From positions 1 through 27,661 of the forward strand of contig URGA01000020.1 in the NCBI GenBank assembly GCA_900547275.1: 27,661 bases of DNA. Reading direction: 5' to 3'. Position numbers and translations under genes: made by a program. This stretch comes from an uncultured Oscillospiraceae bacterium. GTDB lineage: Bacteria > Bacillota > Clostridia > Oscillospirales > Acutalibacteraceae. How positions within the stretch are numbered: the stretch's first letter is position 1; each line of letters starts with the position of its first letter. Positions 7,019 to 14,996 of the stretch are shown here, piece by piece. A model generated the notes under the pieces. The model was not told the DNA's origin and searched no databases. It was given only the letters and a program-made list of their open reading frames with translations.

Positions 7019-7900
7019 ATGGGTCTTGATCTGAAAAAATGGATGGCAAACGTTGACTCGAACCGCGACGTTTTTTCTCTTAATATATGCGGCACCCATG
7101 ACTGCGTTACCCAGCATATAAGAATTGCACATTTTGCACGCTGTCAGGACAAAACGATTTACGAACAGCTTTGTCTCGGCATCCGCGCGCTTGACATAAG
7201 AGTAAAATCAGACGGCAAATGCCTGACGATGGTCCACGGATTTTTAAGCGCATACAACAAATCATGCAGAAAAAGCAATATCATGGATATGGGCGACGTT
7301 CTCAGCCAGTGCTACCGCTTTCTTGACGAAAACCCCAGCGAAACAATAATTTTTCAGTTTAAAAACGACAGCGGCAAGGAAAACGAAGTCTGCTTTGACA
7401 ATCTTTTTTATACATATATAAAAGGTAAAGAACCATACTGGTACACTGAAAACAGAATTCCGAAAATGAGCGAAGCGAGAGGAAAGATAATTCTTATTCG
7501 CCGCTGTAAAATGGAACCGAAAGCGGACTTCAGTTCAAAAAATACCGGAATTGACTTTTCAGCCTGGGTTGAACAGACAGAAGTTACACCAGAAGCACTT
7601 CCACTGCTGACAGGAAACGCTGATTTTCTGATCCTGGACAGATTTAAATACAAACCGGAACCCCGCTGGAATGATGTAATAAAGCCGTTTCTTGATATGA
7701 TGAAGCCCTTTAACGGAAAATATATCATCAATTATCTTTCAACGGCAGGAGGGCTTAAAGGTCCAAAGAACAACGCAAAATACATTAACGCGAGATTTAT
7801 GGAATATCAGCTAAAAAAAGGATATTATTACGGAACGATATACTCCGACTTTCCCTCCCGCGAACTTGTATGCAAAATAACCGAAACAAACTTTGAATAA
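7019..7900 (+). CDS. PI-PLC X-domain phosphodiesterase-like protein
   Basis: This 293-residue protein has the phosphatidylinositol-specific phospholipase C catalytic (X) domain fold signature. NICGTHD contains the first catalytic His27, EQLCLGIRALDIRV carries the Asp59/Arg61 pair, and MVHGF contains the second catalytic His73. The segment ENPSETIIFQ near residue 100 is also typical. Bacterial members cleave phosphatidylinositol to diacylglycerol and cyclic inositol phosphate without calcium. Most characterised ones are secreted, but this one begins MGLDLKKWMANVDSN with no signal peptide. I chose ATG 7019 because AGAGGTG at 7006-7012 is well spaced from it; ATG 7013 is the only near alternative. 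The ORF runs further upstream, but that stretch overlaps the promoters and shows no hydrophobic leader. It is monocistronic and diverges from the operon that holds the LCAT-like lipase. The substrate is unproven. Confidence 0.83.
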   Translation: MGLDLKKWMANVDSNRDVFSLNICGTHDCVTQHIRIAHFARCQDKTIYEQLCLGIRALDIRVKSDGKCLTMVHGFLSAYNKSCRKSNIMDMGDVLSQCYRFLDENPSETIIFQFKNDSGKENEVCFDNLFYTYIKGKEPYWYTENRIPKMSEARGKIILIRRCKMEPKADFSSKNTGIDFSAWVEQTEVTPEALPLLTGNADFLILDRFKYKPEPRWNDVIKPFLDMMKPFNGKYIINYLSTAGGLKGPKNNAKYINARFMEYQLKKGYYYGTIYSDFPSRELVCKITETNFE

Positions 7901-7901
7901 A

Positions 7902-7944
7902 AGTAAACGCGCAGAGAAGATTAACTTCTCTGCGCTTACTTTTT
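7902..7944. terminator. Bidirectional terminator between PI-PLC-like and radical SAM genes
   Basis: An 11-bp perfect stem pairs 7909-7919 (GCGCAGAGAAG) with 7925-7935 (CTTCTCTGCGC) around an ATTAA loop. An outer AGTAA/TTACT pairing and T5 at 7940-7944 follow. It serves two convergent genes. Confidence 0.9.
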
Positions 7945-7952
7945 GCTTAATA

Positions 7953-9410
7953 TTATTTTGTGGTTTGGGTTTCAGGCAAATCAAGATTTTGAAGATTTTT
8001 AACCTCAGGGTCTTTTCTGCCCTCTTCCGTATCGCGGTAATACTGGGTAAAGGGCTTAAATCTTGCCTTCTCTTCCCATATCCGCTTAGCTGTGGGAGCC
8101 CATGCCGCCGCATAAGCGTCGCACTTGCCGCAAAGCTGATCCGCCGTCTCTTTTTCAATAAGATTAGTTGACTTTGCGCCGCTTATCTGAACAATTCTGC
8201 GAAGAGCCGTTGGGTTTTCAAGCATCGGACAGGGGCGAAGCATATTATCGTTAAACGGCTGACCCTTGTAATAAGAATAAAACAAAGGTGATTTAAGACA
8301 TTCCTTAATAGTTTTTTCTCTTATATTAGAATCGCTGTAATGAACGAAAACGCAGGGCTCAACATCGCCCTCGGAATTGATATGAAAATAGTTTCTTCCT
8401 CCTGCAATACAGCCGCCTACAAACTCAGCGTCATTTTGGAAATCAACGGTAAAAATAGGCTTTCCGTTCTTTCCGTCACGGTTAGCGCGAATTCTGCGGA
8501 AAACGTGTTCCCTCTGTTCGGGAGTAAGCAGAAGTGATGTGTCAGCCCCGCTGCCAACAGGCATATAGTGGAAATACCATGCGTAACGGGCGCCGTTTTC
8601 AATCATCATATCGTAAAACTCGTCAGACGTTACAGCCTCGTAGTTCTGGGAGGTGTAGCAGACAGAAGTGCCGAAAAGACAGCCGTGTTTTTTAAGCATT
8701 GCCATCGCTTTAAGCGTATCTGCATAGGAGCCTTCTCCGCGGCGGGCGTCTGTTGTCTCCTCACTGCCCTCAACCGAAAGAGCAAGCCCCATATTGGCGC
8801 ATGCCTTCATGTCCTCACAGAATTTATCGTCAACCAATGTTCCGTTTGTAAAGGCAAGGAAAAGGCAGTCCTTGTTTTCACGGGCAAGAGTCAGGATATC
8901 GTTTTTACGGATAAGCGGCTCGCCGCCTGTAAACATAAAGAAATGGGTTCCCAGTTCCTTACACTGGCTGATTATACTGCGCATCTCGTCAAGGGTAAGG
9001 TTGGACTTATGGCCGTATTCCGCCGCCCAGCACCCCTTGCAGCTTCTGTTGCACGCGCTTGTGGGGTCAAGAAGAACGACCCAGGGAATATTACAATGCT
9101 CCTGATCTCTCTTTGCACGAAGGTTTTTCGTGCCGAAATAGCCCAAGTCAATGGCAAAAGTTAAAAGGGCTTTGCGAAGCATATCAGGATCGAGTTCGTC
9201 CATAGCGCGGAACATATACTTGTGCCACACATTGTTCTCATCGCCGATAATCTCTATCGGCTTTGTAAAGGTGCTTGGCGGAAACATTCCGCCGGCAACA
9301 AACTTGCCGAAGCGCACCAGTTTCAGCATATTCCTGCGGGGATTTCTGTAAACGTATTTAAGCAGATGATCCCCAATTGAATAAAGCATTTTTCGATTGG
9401 TAAATGCCAT
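7953..9410 (-). CDS. Radical SAM protein with SPASM-like C-terminal cysteines
   Basis: This 485-residue protein has the radical SAM cluster motif CNRSCKGCW at residues 120-128 (Cys120, Cys124, Cys127) and the SAM-contact motif FTGGEPL about 40 residues later. The ~110-residue N-terminal extension is hydrophilic and not recognised. The C-terminal part carries further cysteines in GGCIAGG, VEPCVFVH, RPCPM and LCGKCDAY, arranged like a SPASM/twitch domain that binds extra iron-sulfur clusters. Such enzymes often modify peptides or act as anaerobic maturases. No precursor peptide gene lies next to this one, so I give no substrate. It is the last gene of the ddl-DUF1934-argS operon, 24 bases after argS, with a modest GAGGTTGA ribosome site. 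A strong terminator follows. Confidence 0.85.
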   Translation of the reverse strand: MAFTNRKMLYSIGDHLLKYVYRNPRRNMLKLVRFGKFVAGGMFPPSTFTKPIEIIGDENNVWHKYMFRAMDELDPDMLRKALLTFAIDLGYFGTKNLRAKRDQEHCNIPWVVLLDPTSACNRSCKGCWAAEYGHKSNLTLDEMRSIISQCKELGTHFFMFTGGEPLIRKNDILTLARENKDCLFLAFTNGTLVDDKFCEDMKACANMGLALSVEGSEETTDARRGEGSYADTLKAMAMLKKHGCLFGTSVCYTSQNYEAVTSDEFYDMMIENGARYAWYFHYMPVGSGADTSLLLTPEQREHVFRRIRANRDGKNGKPIFTVDFQNDAEFVGGCIAGGRNYFHINSEGDVEPCVFVHYSDSNIREKTIKECLKSPLFYSYYKGQPFNDNMLRPCPMLENPTALRRIVQISGAKSTNLIEKETADQLCGKCDAYAAAWAPTAKRIWEEKARFKPFTQYYRDTEEGRKDPEVKNLQNLDLPETQTTK

Positions 9411-9434
9411 TCTATCAACCTCATAGTTATACTG

Positions 9435-11123
9435 TTACATACTTTCGGGAACTGTTATCTTAAGCATGGTAAGTATGTTATAAATTGTGTTCTTAACAGC
9501 GGTGCAGAGATAGAGACGCGCCTGCATTAAGCCCTCGTCCTCAACCATTACGCGCTGTGCGTTATAAAATTTGTGGAAAAGAGTTGCAAGTTCAATAACG
9601 TAGTGGGTTATCTTTGCAGGGTCATAACTCTTTGCCGCCGTGACAATCTCGCCGGTAAGAGAAGCAAGATGACGGATAACTTCTCTTTCTTCAGGAGAGT
9701 TCAGTTTAAGCAGTTCTTCATCAGTGGGAGTGCGCAGAACAACGCCCTCGCTCTGAGCCTTTTTAAGGATTGAACAAATTCTCGCATGAGCATACTGAAC
9801 ATAATAAACAGGATTTTCGCTGGAGTTGCTGGCGGCAAGTTCCAGGTCAAAATCGAAATGAGAATTAGGCTCGCGCAGGTTGAAGAAAAATCTTGCGGCG
9901 TCTATCGGAATTTCCTCAAGAAGAGTTGTAAGCGTAATAGCTTTGCCCGAACGCTTTGACAGCTTAATTGTTTCGCCGTCTCTTACAAGACGTACCATCT
10001 GCATGATTACAACATCAAGACGGTCTGCGTCAAGCCCAAGAGCAGTAAGAGCCGCTTTCATTCTGGGAACATAGCCGTGGTGGTCTGCGCCCAGAACGTC
10101 TATCGCTTTGTCGTAGCCTCTTGTAACAAGTTTATTATAATGATAAGCAATATCAGGAACGATATATGTCGGAATGCCGTTTGCGCGAACAAGAACAATA
10201 TCTTTATCATTGCCGAATTCGCTTGCCTTAAACCACAGAGCGCCGTCCTGCTCATAGGTAACGCCCTTCTCTTTGAGCGCGTTTATAACCGCGGCAACAG
10301 AGCCGTCATTATGAAGTGTTGACTCTCTGAACCATTTATCATACACAATCCTGTATGATTTCAAATCTCTTTCAAGGCCTTCAATATTTTTAGGAAGCGC
10401 AAAATCAACTAACGCCTTACGCCTCTCAGCGCTGTCAGCCTCAACATAGCGATCGCCGTATTGGGCGATGAAATTCTCAGCGTGTTCGATAATATCAGCG
10501 CCGTGATATGCGTCCTCAGGAAGTTCGGTCTCAGGCTTGAAATGCTGGAGATAACGCACTTCAAGAGATGTTGCAAACTTTTCAATCTGGTTGCCTGCGT
10601 CGTTTACATAAAACTCACGGTTTACGGAGTAGCCCGCCCACTGAAGAACGGAAGCAAGGCAGTCGCCGATTGCTCCGCCTCTTGCATTACCTATATGCAT
10701 CGGGCCGGTGGGATTGGCGGAAACAAATTCAACAAGAAGTTTTTTGCCCTTGCCGTAATCCGATTTTCCGTAATCAGCACCGCTGTTTACAACGTCCTTA
10801 AGAATTTCTGCGTAAAACTTTCCTCCGAGATAAAAATTGATAAATCCCGGACCTGCGATTTCACAGCGTTCAAACAGAGTATCGTTCAGATCAAGGTGGC
10901 TTACGATGATCTCAGCAATCTGTCTCGGCGCTTTGCGGAAGCACTTCGCTCCCGCCATTGCAACATTGCTTGAGTAGTCGCCGTTTGCCTTATCCTTGGG
11001 AACTTCGATAATAAAAGCAGGCATCGGCACTGCGTCAAGCTCGCCTTCTGCCACCGCTTCTCCCAAAGCGTCCATTATTTTTTCCCGAAGCGTTGCTTCA
11101 GTCTCTTTAACAATTTTTGACAT
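9435..11123 (-). CDS. argS: Arginyl-tRNA synthetase
   Basis: This 562-residue class I synthetase charges tRNA-Arg with arginine. The N-terminal additional domain (Add-1) is followed by FVSANPTGPMHIGNARGG, with the HIGH-type motif HIGN at 143-146. ADHHGYVPRMKAAL lies near residue 347, and KLSKRSG at 387-393 takes the KMSKS position. The C-terminal DALR anticodon-binding domain contains YVQYAHARICSILKKA and ends with a LYLCTAVKNTIYNILTMLKI helix pair. Length is normal for the family. AGGAGAAG precedes the ATG. It lies 20 bases after the DUF1934 gene; the ywiB-argS pairing is also known in Bacillus subtilis. Confidence 0.97.
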   Translation of the reverse strand: MSKIVKETEATLREKIMDALGEAVAEGELDAVPMPAFIIEVPKDKANGDYSSNVAMAGAKCFRKAPRQIAEIIVSHLDLNDTLFERCEIAGPGFINFYLGGKFYAEILKDVVNSGADYGKSDYGKGKKLLVEFVSANPTGPMHIGNARGGAIGDCLASVLQWAGYSVNREFYVNDAGNQIEKFATSLEVRYLQHFKPETELPEDAYHGADIIEHAENFIAQYGDRYVEADSAERRKALVDFALPKNIEGLERDLKSYRIVYDKWFRESTLHNDGSVAAVINALKEKGVTYEQDGALWFKASEFGNDKDIVLVRANGIPTYIVPDIAYHYNKLVTRGYDKAIDVLGADHHGYVPRMKAALTALGLDADRLDVVIMQMVRLVRDGETIKLSKRSGKAITLTTLLEEIPIDAARFFFNLREPNSHFDFDLELAASNSSENPVYYVQYAHARICSILKKAQSEGVVLRTPTDEELLKLNSPEEREVIRHLASLTGEIVTAAKSYDPAKITHYVIELATLFHKFYNAQRVMVEDEGLMQARLYLCTAVKNTIYNILTMLKITVPESM

Positions 11124-11143
11124 CTTTCTTCTCCTGTTTATCC

Positions 11144-11578
11144 TCAGCCGGCACCGTTTTCACGAAATTTCATATCAAGTTCATTTCGTGAAGTCAAAGT
11201 GCCGTTAATATCAATATCATATCCGAAATGACAGCTGCCCTCGGCGCCTTCTATCTGCATTTCAATGCTGTTGCCGAAAATTCCCATAAGCACATCGCCG
11301 TACTGGGTGCCGTAGCGGCAGAGATTTCGCTTTGACCTTTCAATAACAAGGCACGAACCAACGGAACCGCTGCGGGTTATCTCTACCCTGCTTCCGTCCT
11401 TAGCCAGTCTCACAGTCGCGCGGACAGGCGGCATCGGCGGCTCCTGCTCCTCGTTATAGCGAAAAACGTACTCGCTTTCGCTCTCGTCAAGGATTCCCAC
11501 CGTTGTCATTTCAATTTTATCGCTCTGGCTGTCGATTCGCTGGGAACCGACAATCTCCATAATTACTTCCTTTTTCAT
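11144..11578 (-). CDS. DUF1934 (YwiB-like) beta-barrel protein
   Basis: This 144-residue protein has the features of the DUF1934/YwiB family: a short beta-barrel with a YVFRYNEEQEPP-like strand, a central charged strand pair (VRLAKDGSRVEITRSG), and an end reading YDIDINGTLTSRNELDMKF. The family is calycin-like and of unknown molecular role. It commonly stands directly before argS in Firmicutes, as here. Its ATG overlaps the ddl stop by 4 bases (ATGA), so expression is probably coupled to ddl. There is no signal peptide. Confidence 0.82.
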   Translation of the reverse strand: MKKEVIMEIVGSQRIDSQSDKIEMTTVGILDESESEYVFRYNEEQEPPMPPVRATVRLAKDGSRVEITRSGSVGSCLVIERSKRNLCRYGTQYGDVLMGIFGNSIEMQIEGAEGSCHFGYDIDINGTLTSRNELDMKFRENGAG

Positions 11579-12642
11579 ATGTCACCGCCGCGCTCCAGCG
11601 CATAAGCCACAAGATGGTCGATAAGCTCGCTGTAAGGCACTCCCACAGCTTCAAAAAGTTTCGGATACATGCTTATCGGCGTCTGACCGGGTATCGTGTT
11701 GATTTCGTTGAGAAGAACGCGGTCGTCTTTATAAGTTACAAAGAAGTCGACACGGCTCAGTCCCTCACAGCCCATTGCTTTATAAGCCTTTACAGCCAGC
11801 GCTCTTACCTCTTCGATTTTTTCGGATGTAAGATCAGCCGGGATATGAAGTTCACTGGCAGGATTGTTGTACTTAGCGTCAAAATCGTAAAATTCTGCCG
11901 CCGCAACGATTTCTCCCACCTGAGCGGCAATCGGCTCGTCGTTGCCCATTACGGCGCACTCAACTTCGTGACCGTCAATAAACTCTTCGAGAACAACTTT
12001 TCTGTCCTCTCGAAACGCCTTTCCTATGCCCTTTTCCAGTTCGCTGTCGTCCCTAGCCTTTGAAATGCCAACTGACGAGCCGGCATTTGCAGGTTTTACA
12101 AAAATCGGGAAACCCAATTTTTCCGCCGCGCTTTTTCTGCACGCCTCAGGGTCCTTGCTGTACTCATAACGTGTAAATGAGCACCACTTCGCCTGGTCTA
12201 TTCCCACAGCGTCTGTAACAGCGTTTGCAATAGCCTTATCCATGCAGACCGCTGAAGAAGTCATATCACAGCCGACAAACGGTATTCTTGCAAGCTGAAA
12301 AAGGCCCTGGACCGTTCCGTCCTCTCCGTTCTTGCCGTGGAGTATCGGGAAAACAGCGTCAAGCCTTATTGTTTTTCCGGAAGCGGTAACAACACCGTGG
12401 ACAGAAGAATCCGGGCTGATATACGCCTTTTCAAGATCAGGCGACTGAAGCCACTTGTCTTCAGGCAGAAGATCAATATCTCCGTTATAAAGATACCATT
12501 CGCCTTCTTTGGTAATGCCAAGCAATACCAGATCGTATTTTTCTCTGTTTATCGCAGAAAGTATTCCTTTTGTTGAAACGGTGCTTATGTCGTGCTCAGA
12601 AGAGTTGCCGCCGAACAAAACACCGAGTGTTATCTTTTCCAT
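11575..12642 (-). CDS. ddl: D-alanine--D-alanine ligase
   Basis: This 355-residue ATP-grasp enzyme joins two D-alanines for peptidoglycan precursor synthesis. LFGGNSSEHDIS lies near the N-terminus, PILHGKNGEDGTVQG follows in the first third, KPANAGSSVGISKA forms the ATP-grasp nucleotide loop, and NEINTIPGQTPISMYP contains the metal ligands near the C-terminus. The omega-loop segment EFYDFDAKY is of the D-Ala-D-Ala type rather than the D-lactate (VanA) type. I chose ATG 12642, which begins MEKITLGVLFGG, over a TTG at 12666. GGAG lies 12 bases before it, a little far. It is the first gene of the operon and has its own promoter. Confidence 0.95.
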   Translation of the reverse strand: MEKITLGVLFGGNSSEHDISTVSTKGILSAINREKYDLVLLGITKEGEWYLYNGDIDLLPEDKWLQSPDLEKAYISPDSSVHGVVTASGKTIRLDAVFPILHGKNGEDGTVQGLFQLARIPFVGCDMTSSAVCMDKAIANAVTDAVGIDQAKWCSFTRYEYSKDPEACRKSAAEKLGFPIFVKPANAGSSVGISKARDDSELEKGIGKAFREDRKVVLEEFIDGHEVECAVMGNDEPIAAQVGEIVAAAEFYDFDAKYNNPASELHIPADLTSEKIEEVRALAVKAYKAMGCEGLSRVDFFVTYKDDRVLLNEINTIPGQTPISMYPKLFEAVGVPYSELIDHLVAYALERGGDI

Positions 12643-12679
12643 GCCAAAAATGCACTCCGAATCCAAATTTTATTGTAAT

Positions 12680-12708
12680 ATTGTATCACATCTAAATATG
12701 CTAATCAA
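12680..12708 (-). promoter_or_regulatory. Promoter of ddl-argS operon
   Basis: Minus strand: TTGATT (12708-12703), a 17-base spacer and TACAAT (12685-12680), with an extended -10 TGA directly before it. The predicted start is near 12673, giving a ~30-base leader to ddl. Confidence 0.75.
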
Positions 12709-12792
12709 CAGTAAAGTTATATTAAAAACAGAGTAAAAATATTAAATATTTGCCGCTTTTGTTCAAAATTTAGGCGAAGTAAAAAAATTTTA

Positions 12793-12821
12793 GTGACAAA
12801 GCGCCACTCAGATGGTATAAT
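12793..12821 (+). promoter_or_regulatory. Promoter of the 279-residue unknown gene
   Basis: GTGACA (12793-12798), a 17-base spacer and a perfect TATAAT (12816-12821), with an extended -10 TGG. The predicted start is near 12828. It diverges from the ddl promoter about 85 bases away. Confidence 0.78.
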
Positions 12822-12876
12822 AATGCAAAGTATGCGTCGGCAAAGTTTTAACCGGCGATTTTTAAGGAGCAGTAAA

Positions 12877-13716
12877 ATGGAACTTAAAAATGCTTTTTCG
12901 ATAATTGAAAAACAACTGACAAATAAAAATAACGAACTCGGATTTAAGCGTTCATCGGCAGACGACAAATCTATTGTTTTCTCAGGCGATAAGGGAATGT
13001 ACCGCCTTGTATATAATCCGGACGGCCCTGTTCTTGAATTTGACTGCGCTTACGAAACAGATGAAAGCGAAGCAAAGTGGAACACCGTTTCAAAGACTTT
13101 ATTTGAACTTGAAGCAATAGAAGAGAGAGACGCAAAATCAACCGCAAACGAGATAAGCGACGAGATTACATCCCTTTTCGCGGCTCGCAAAAAGGTTGAT
13201 CTTGACAAAATCAAGATGCCTAAAGCCGTTTCCAGAACAAAGGCAAAGAACGGCGCCATCAACTATGATACAGATTCTCTTGCAAACAGGTTCGGCGTTC
13301 TCTTCCCTGACCTCAAGGACGAAATTAAGCGCAACATTGCCGCTTACGGCGAATTTCTGCCGGAAACATTCTTCATGGAATACGGCACTCCAAGAGTTCT
13401 TGACGTGCTTCGCAACGGCAGTGACGCAGAAGTCAAAAAAATGTTTAAGATGCTCAACGAAGTATACGAAGACGGAACAAACGAAGTTCAGGACATCATC
13501 GGCGTTACTATTCTCGGCGAGATGAAGGGCGACAAAGAACTTATGGCCAGAGCGGACGAATACATGATTGAATATATGGCGGGTCCCGTTCACGAAATCA
13601 ACAAACTCACCGCTAAAAACAGCCGCCTTACAAAGAAACTTAAAAATCCGCCTCCGTTTAAACCGAAAAAAGAGAAAAATATGCTTCAGAACGCCCTTAC
13701 AGGTCAGATGAAGTAA
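12877..13716 (+). CDS. Unrecognised protein, two-part, possibly DUF7674-like C-terminal half
   Basis: I do not recognise this 279-residue protein. It has no signal peptide or membrane segment. Residues ~1-110 look alpha/beta, with strands such as SIVFSGDKGMYRLVYN and VLEFDCAYE, then an acidic helix. A Lys-rich linker near 110-130 leads to a helical half starting RFGVLFPDLKDEIKRNIAAY and passing through DVLRNGSDAEVKKMFKMLNE. That half resembles small helical proteins of the DUF7674 kind, but the similarity is from memory and weak. The basic tail contains NPPPFKPKKEKN. I chose ATG 12877 because AAGGAG stands 7 bases before it; the frame extends back only into the promoter. It is monocistronic, with its own strong promoter and terminator, between the ddl operon and serCA. 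Steady, fairly high expression is likely. Confidence 0.8.
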   Translation: MELKNAFSIIEKQLTNKNNELGFKRSSADDKSIVFSGDKGMYRLVYNPDGPVLEFDCAYETDESEAKWNTVSKTLFELEAIEERDAKSTANEISDEITSLFAARKKVDLDKIKMPKAVSRTKAKNGAINYDTDSLANRFGVLFPDLKDEIKRNIAAYGEFLPETFFMEYGTPRVLDVLRNGSDAEVKKMFKMLNEVYEDGTNEVQDIIGVTILGEMKGDKELMARADEYMIEYMAGPVHEINKLTAKNSRLTKKLKNPPPFKPKKEKNMLQNALTGQMK

Positions 13717-13739
13717 TATTCATTCTAATAAAAAACACA

Positions 13740-13768
13740 GCCCGGTTTGCTTCAAGCCGGGCGTTTTT
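13740..13768 (+). terminator. Intrinsic terminator after unknown gene
   Basis: A 10-bp stem pairs 13740-13749 with 13753-13762 (GCCCGG/CCGGGC core, one wobble, CTT loop). T5 follows at 13764-13768. Confidence 0.88.
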
Positions 13769-13832
13769 ATGCTTGATATTGTGAAACAATTGTCAATGTG
13801 TAGTGATTTTTTACAAATATACTCGGTTTCGC

Positions 13833-13860
13833 TTGACAAAAAGATTAACAATCGTATAAT
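13833..13860 (+). promoter_or_regulatory. Promoter of serC-serA with overlapping dyad
   Basis: Consensus TTGACA (13833-13838), a 16-base spacer and TATAAT (13855-13860). The predicted start is near 13867. An inverted repeat AATCGT (13850-13855) / ACGATT (13870-13875) brackets the -10 and the start point, so it could be an operator. Confidence 0.82.
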
Positions 13861-13913
13861 GGTATATACACGATTTTGTAAATCAAATGAAGAGACAAGG
13901 AGATATTTTGATT

Positions 13914-14996
13914 ATGGCAAGAGTTTACAATTTCAGCGCGGGCCCTTCAACACTGCCCGTACCGGTACTTGAACAGGCTGCAGCAGAAATGCTGGATTAT
14001 CAGGGCAGCGGCCAGTCCGTTATGGAAATGAGCCACCGCTCAAAGGTTTTTGACAAAATAATTAAAGACGCGGAAGCTCTTATGCGCGAGCTTTACAACG
14101 TGCCCGACAATTACAAGGTTCTGTTTTTGCAGGGCGGCGCTTCAGCTCAGTTTTCAGCAATTCCGCTGAACTTTATGAACGGCTCAGGCAAGGCTGACTA
14201 TATCATCACAGGTCAGTGGGCAAAGAAGGCTTTCCAGGAAGCCCAGAAATACGGCGATGTAAAGGCTGCCGCTTCTTCCGCCGACAAGACATTCTCTTAT
14301 ATTCCAAAGACAAAACCCGAAGATTTCCGTGATGACGTTGACTACGTATATATTTGTATGAACAACACCATTTACGGCACAGTATACAAAGAACTGCCCC
14401 CTGTAGGCGACAAAGTTCTTATTGCAGACATCTCATCCTGTGCACTTTCAGAGCCGCTTGACATCAGCAAGTTCGGAATGGTTTACTTTGGCGCTCAGAA
14501 GAACGTTGCTCCCGCTGGTCTTGTTGTGGCTATCATCCGCGAAGACCTTCTCGGCAACGCCCGCGACATAACTCCCGTTATGATGAACTACAAAGTTCAG
14601 GCAGACGCCGACTCCCTTTACAACACACCGCCCTGCTGGACTATCTATATCTGCAAACTCGTTCTTGAATGGATTAAAGAACTTGGCGGACTTGAAGCAA
14701 TGAAAGAGAGAAACGAAAAGAAAGCAAAAATTCTTTACGATTTCCTCGATTCATCTGAAATGTTCAAGGGCACAGTCGTTCCCGAAGACCGCTCTCTCAT
14801 GAACGTTCCTTTCGTAACAGGCGACGAAGAACTTGACGCTAAATTCGTAAAAGAAGCAACAGACGCAGGTTTCGTTAACCTTAAAGGTCACAGAACAGTA
14901 GGCGGAATGCGCGCTTCTATCTACAACGCAATGCCCATCGAAGGCGTTGAAAAACTCGTTGAATTCATGAAGAAATTTGAGGAGGAGAATAAATAA
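13914..14996 (+). CDS. serC: Phosphoserine aminotransferase
   Basis: This 360-residue class V PLP aminotransferase converts 3-phosphohydroxypyruvate and glutamate to phosphoserine. It begins ARVYNFSAGPSTLP, the family hallmark. SHRSKVF is near residue 40, LFLQGGASAQF near 70-80 and the PLP lysine Lys196 in YFGAQKNVAPAG. The C-terminus GHRTVGGMRASIYNA binds the substrate phosphate in the family. Length is normal. I chose ATG 13914, 10 bases after AAGGAGA (13897-13903), over a longer in-frame start. Its stop shares one base with the serA start (TAATG), so the two enzymes are probably made together. Confidence 0.96.
   Translation: MARVYNFSAGPSTLPVPVLEQAAAEMLDYQGSGQSVMEMSHRSKVFDKIIKDAEALMRELYNVPDNYKVLFLQGGASAQFSAIPLNFMNGSGKADYIITGQWAKKAFQEAQKYGDVKAAASSADKTFSYIPKTKPEDFRDDVDYVYICMNNTIYGTVYKELPPVGDKVLIADISSCALSEPLDISKFGMVYFGAQKNVAPAGLVVAIIREDLLGNARDITPVMMNYKVQADADSLYNTPPCWTIYICKLVLEWIKELGGLEAMKERNEKKAKILYDFLDSSEMFKGTVVPEDRSLMNVPFVTGDEELDAKFVKEATDAGFVNLKGHRTVGGMRASIYNAMPIEGVEKLVEFMKKFEEENK

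Noticed and set aside
8568..9164. 198-codon plus-strand ORF
   Set aside because: It lies wholly opposite the radical SAM gene, whose frame carries the conserved motifs. The translation shows no recognisable domain.
10461..10973. 170-codon plus-strand ORF
   Set aside because: It is antisense to argS around the HIGH region and has no ribosome site or domain.
13769..13913. T-box or other riboswitch upstream of serC
   Set aside because: The promoter lies only ~80 bases before the start codon, leaving a ~45-base leader, too short for a T-box. No T-box sequence or terminator is present.
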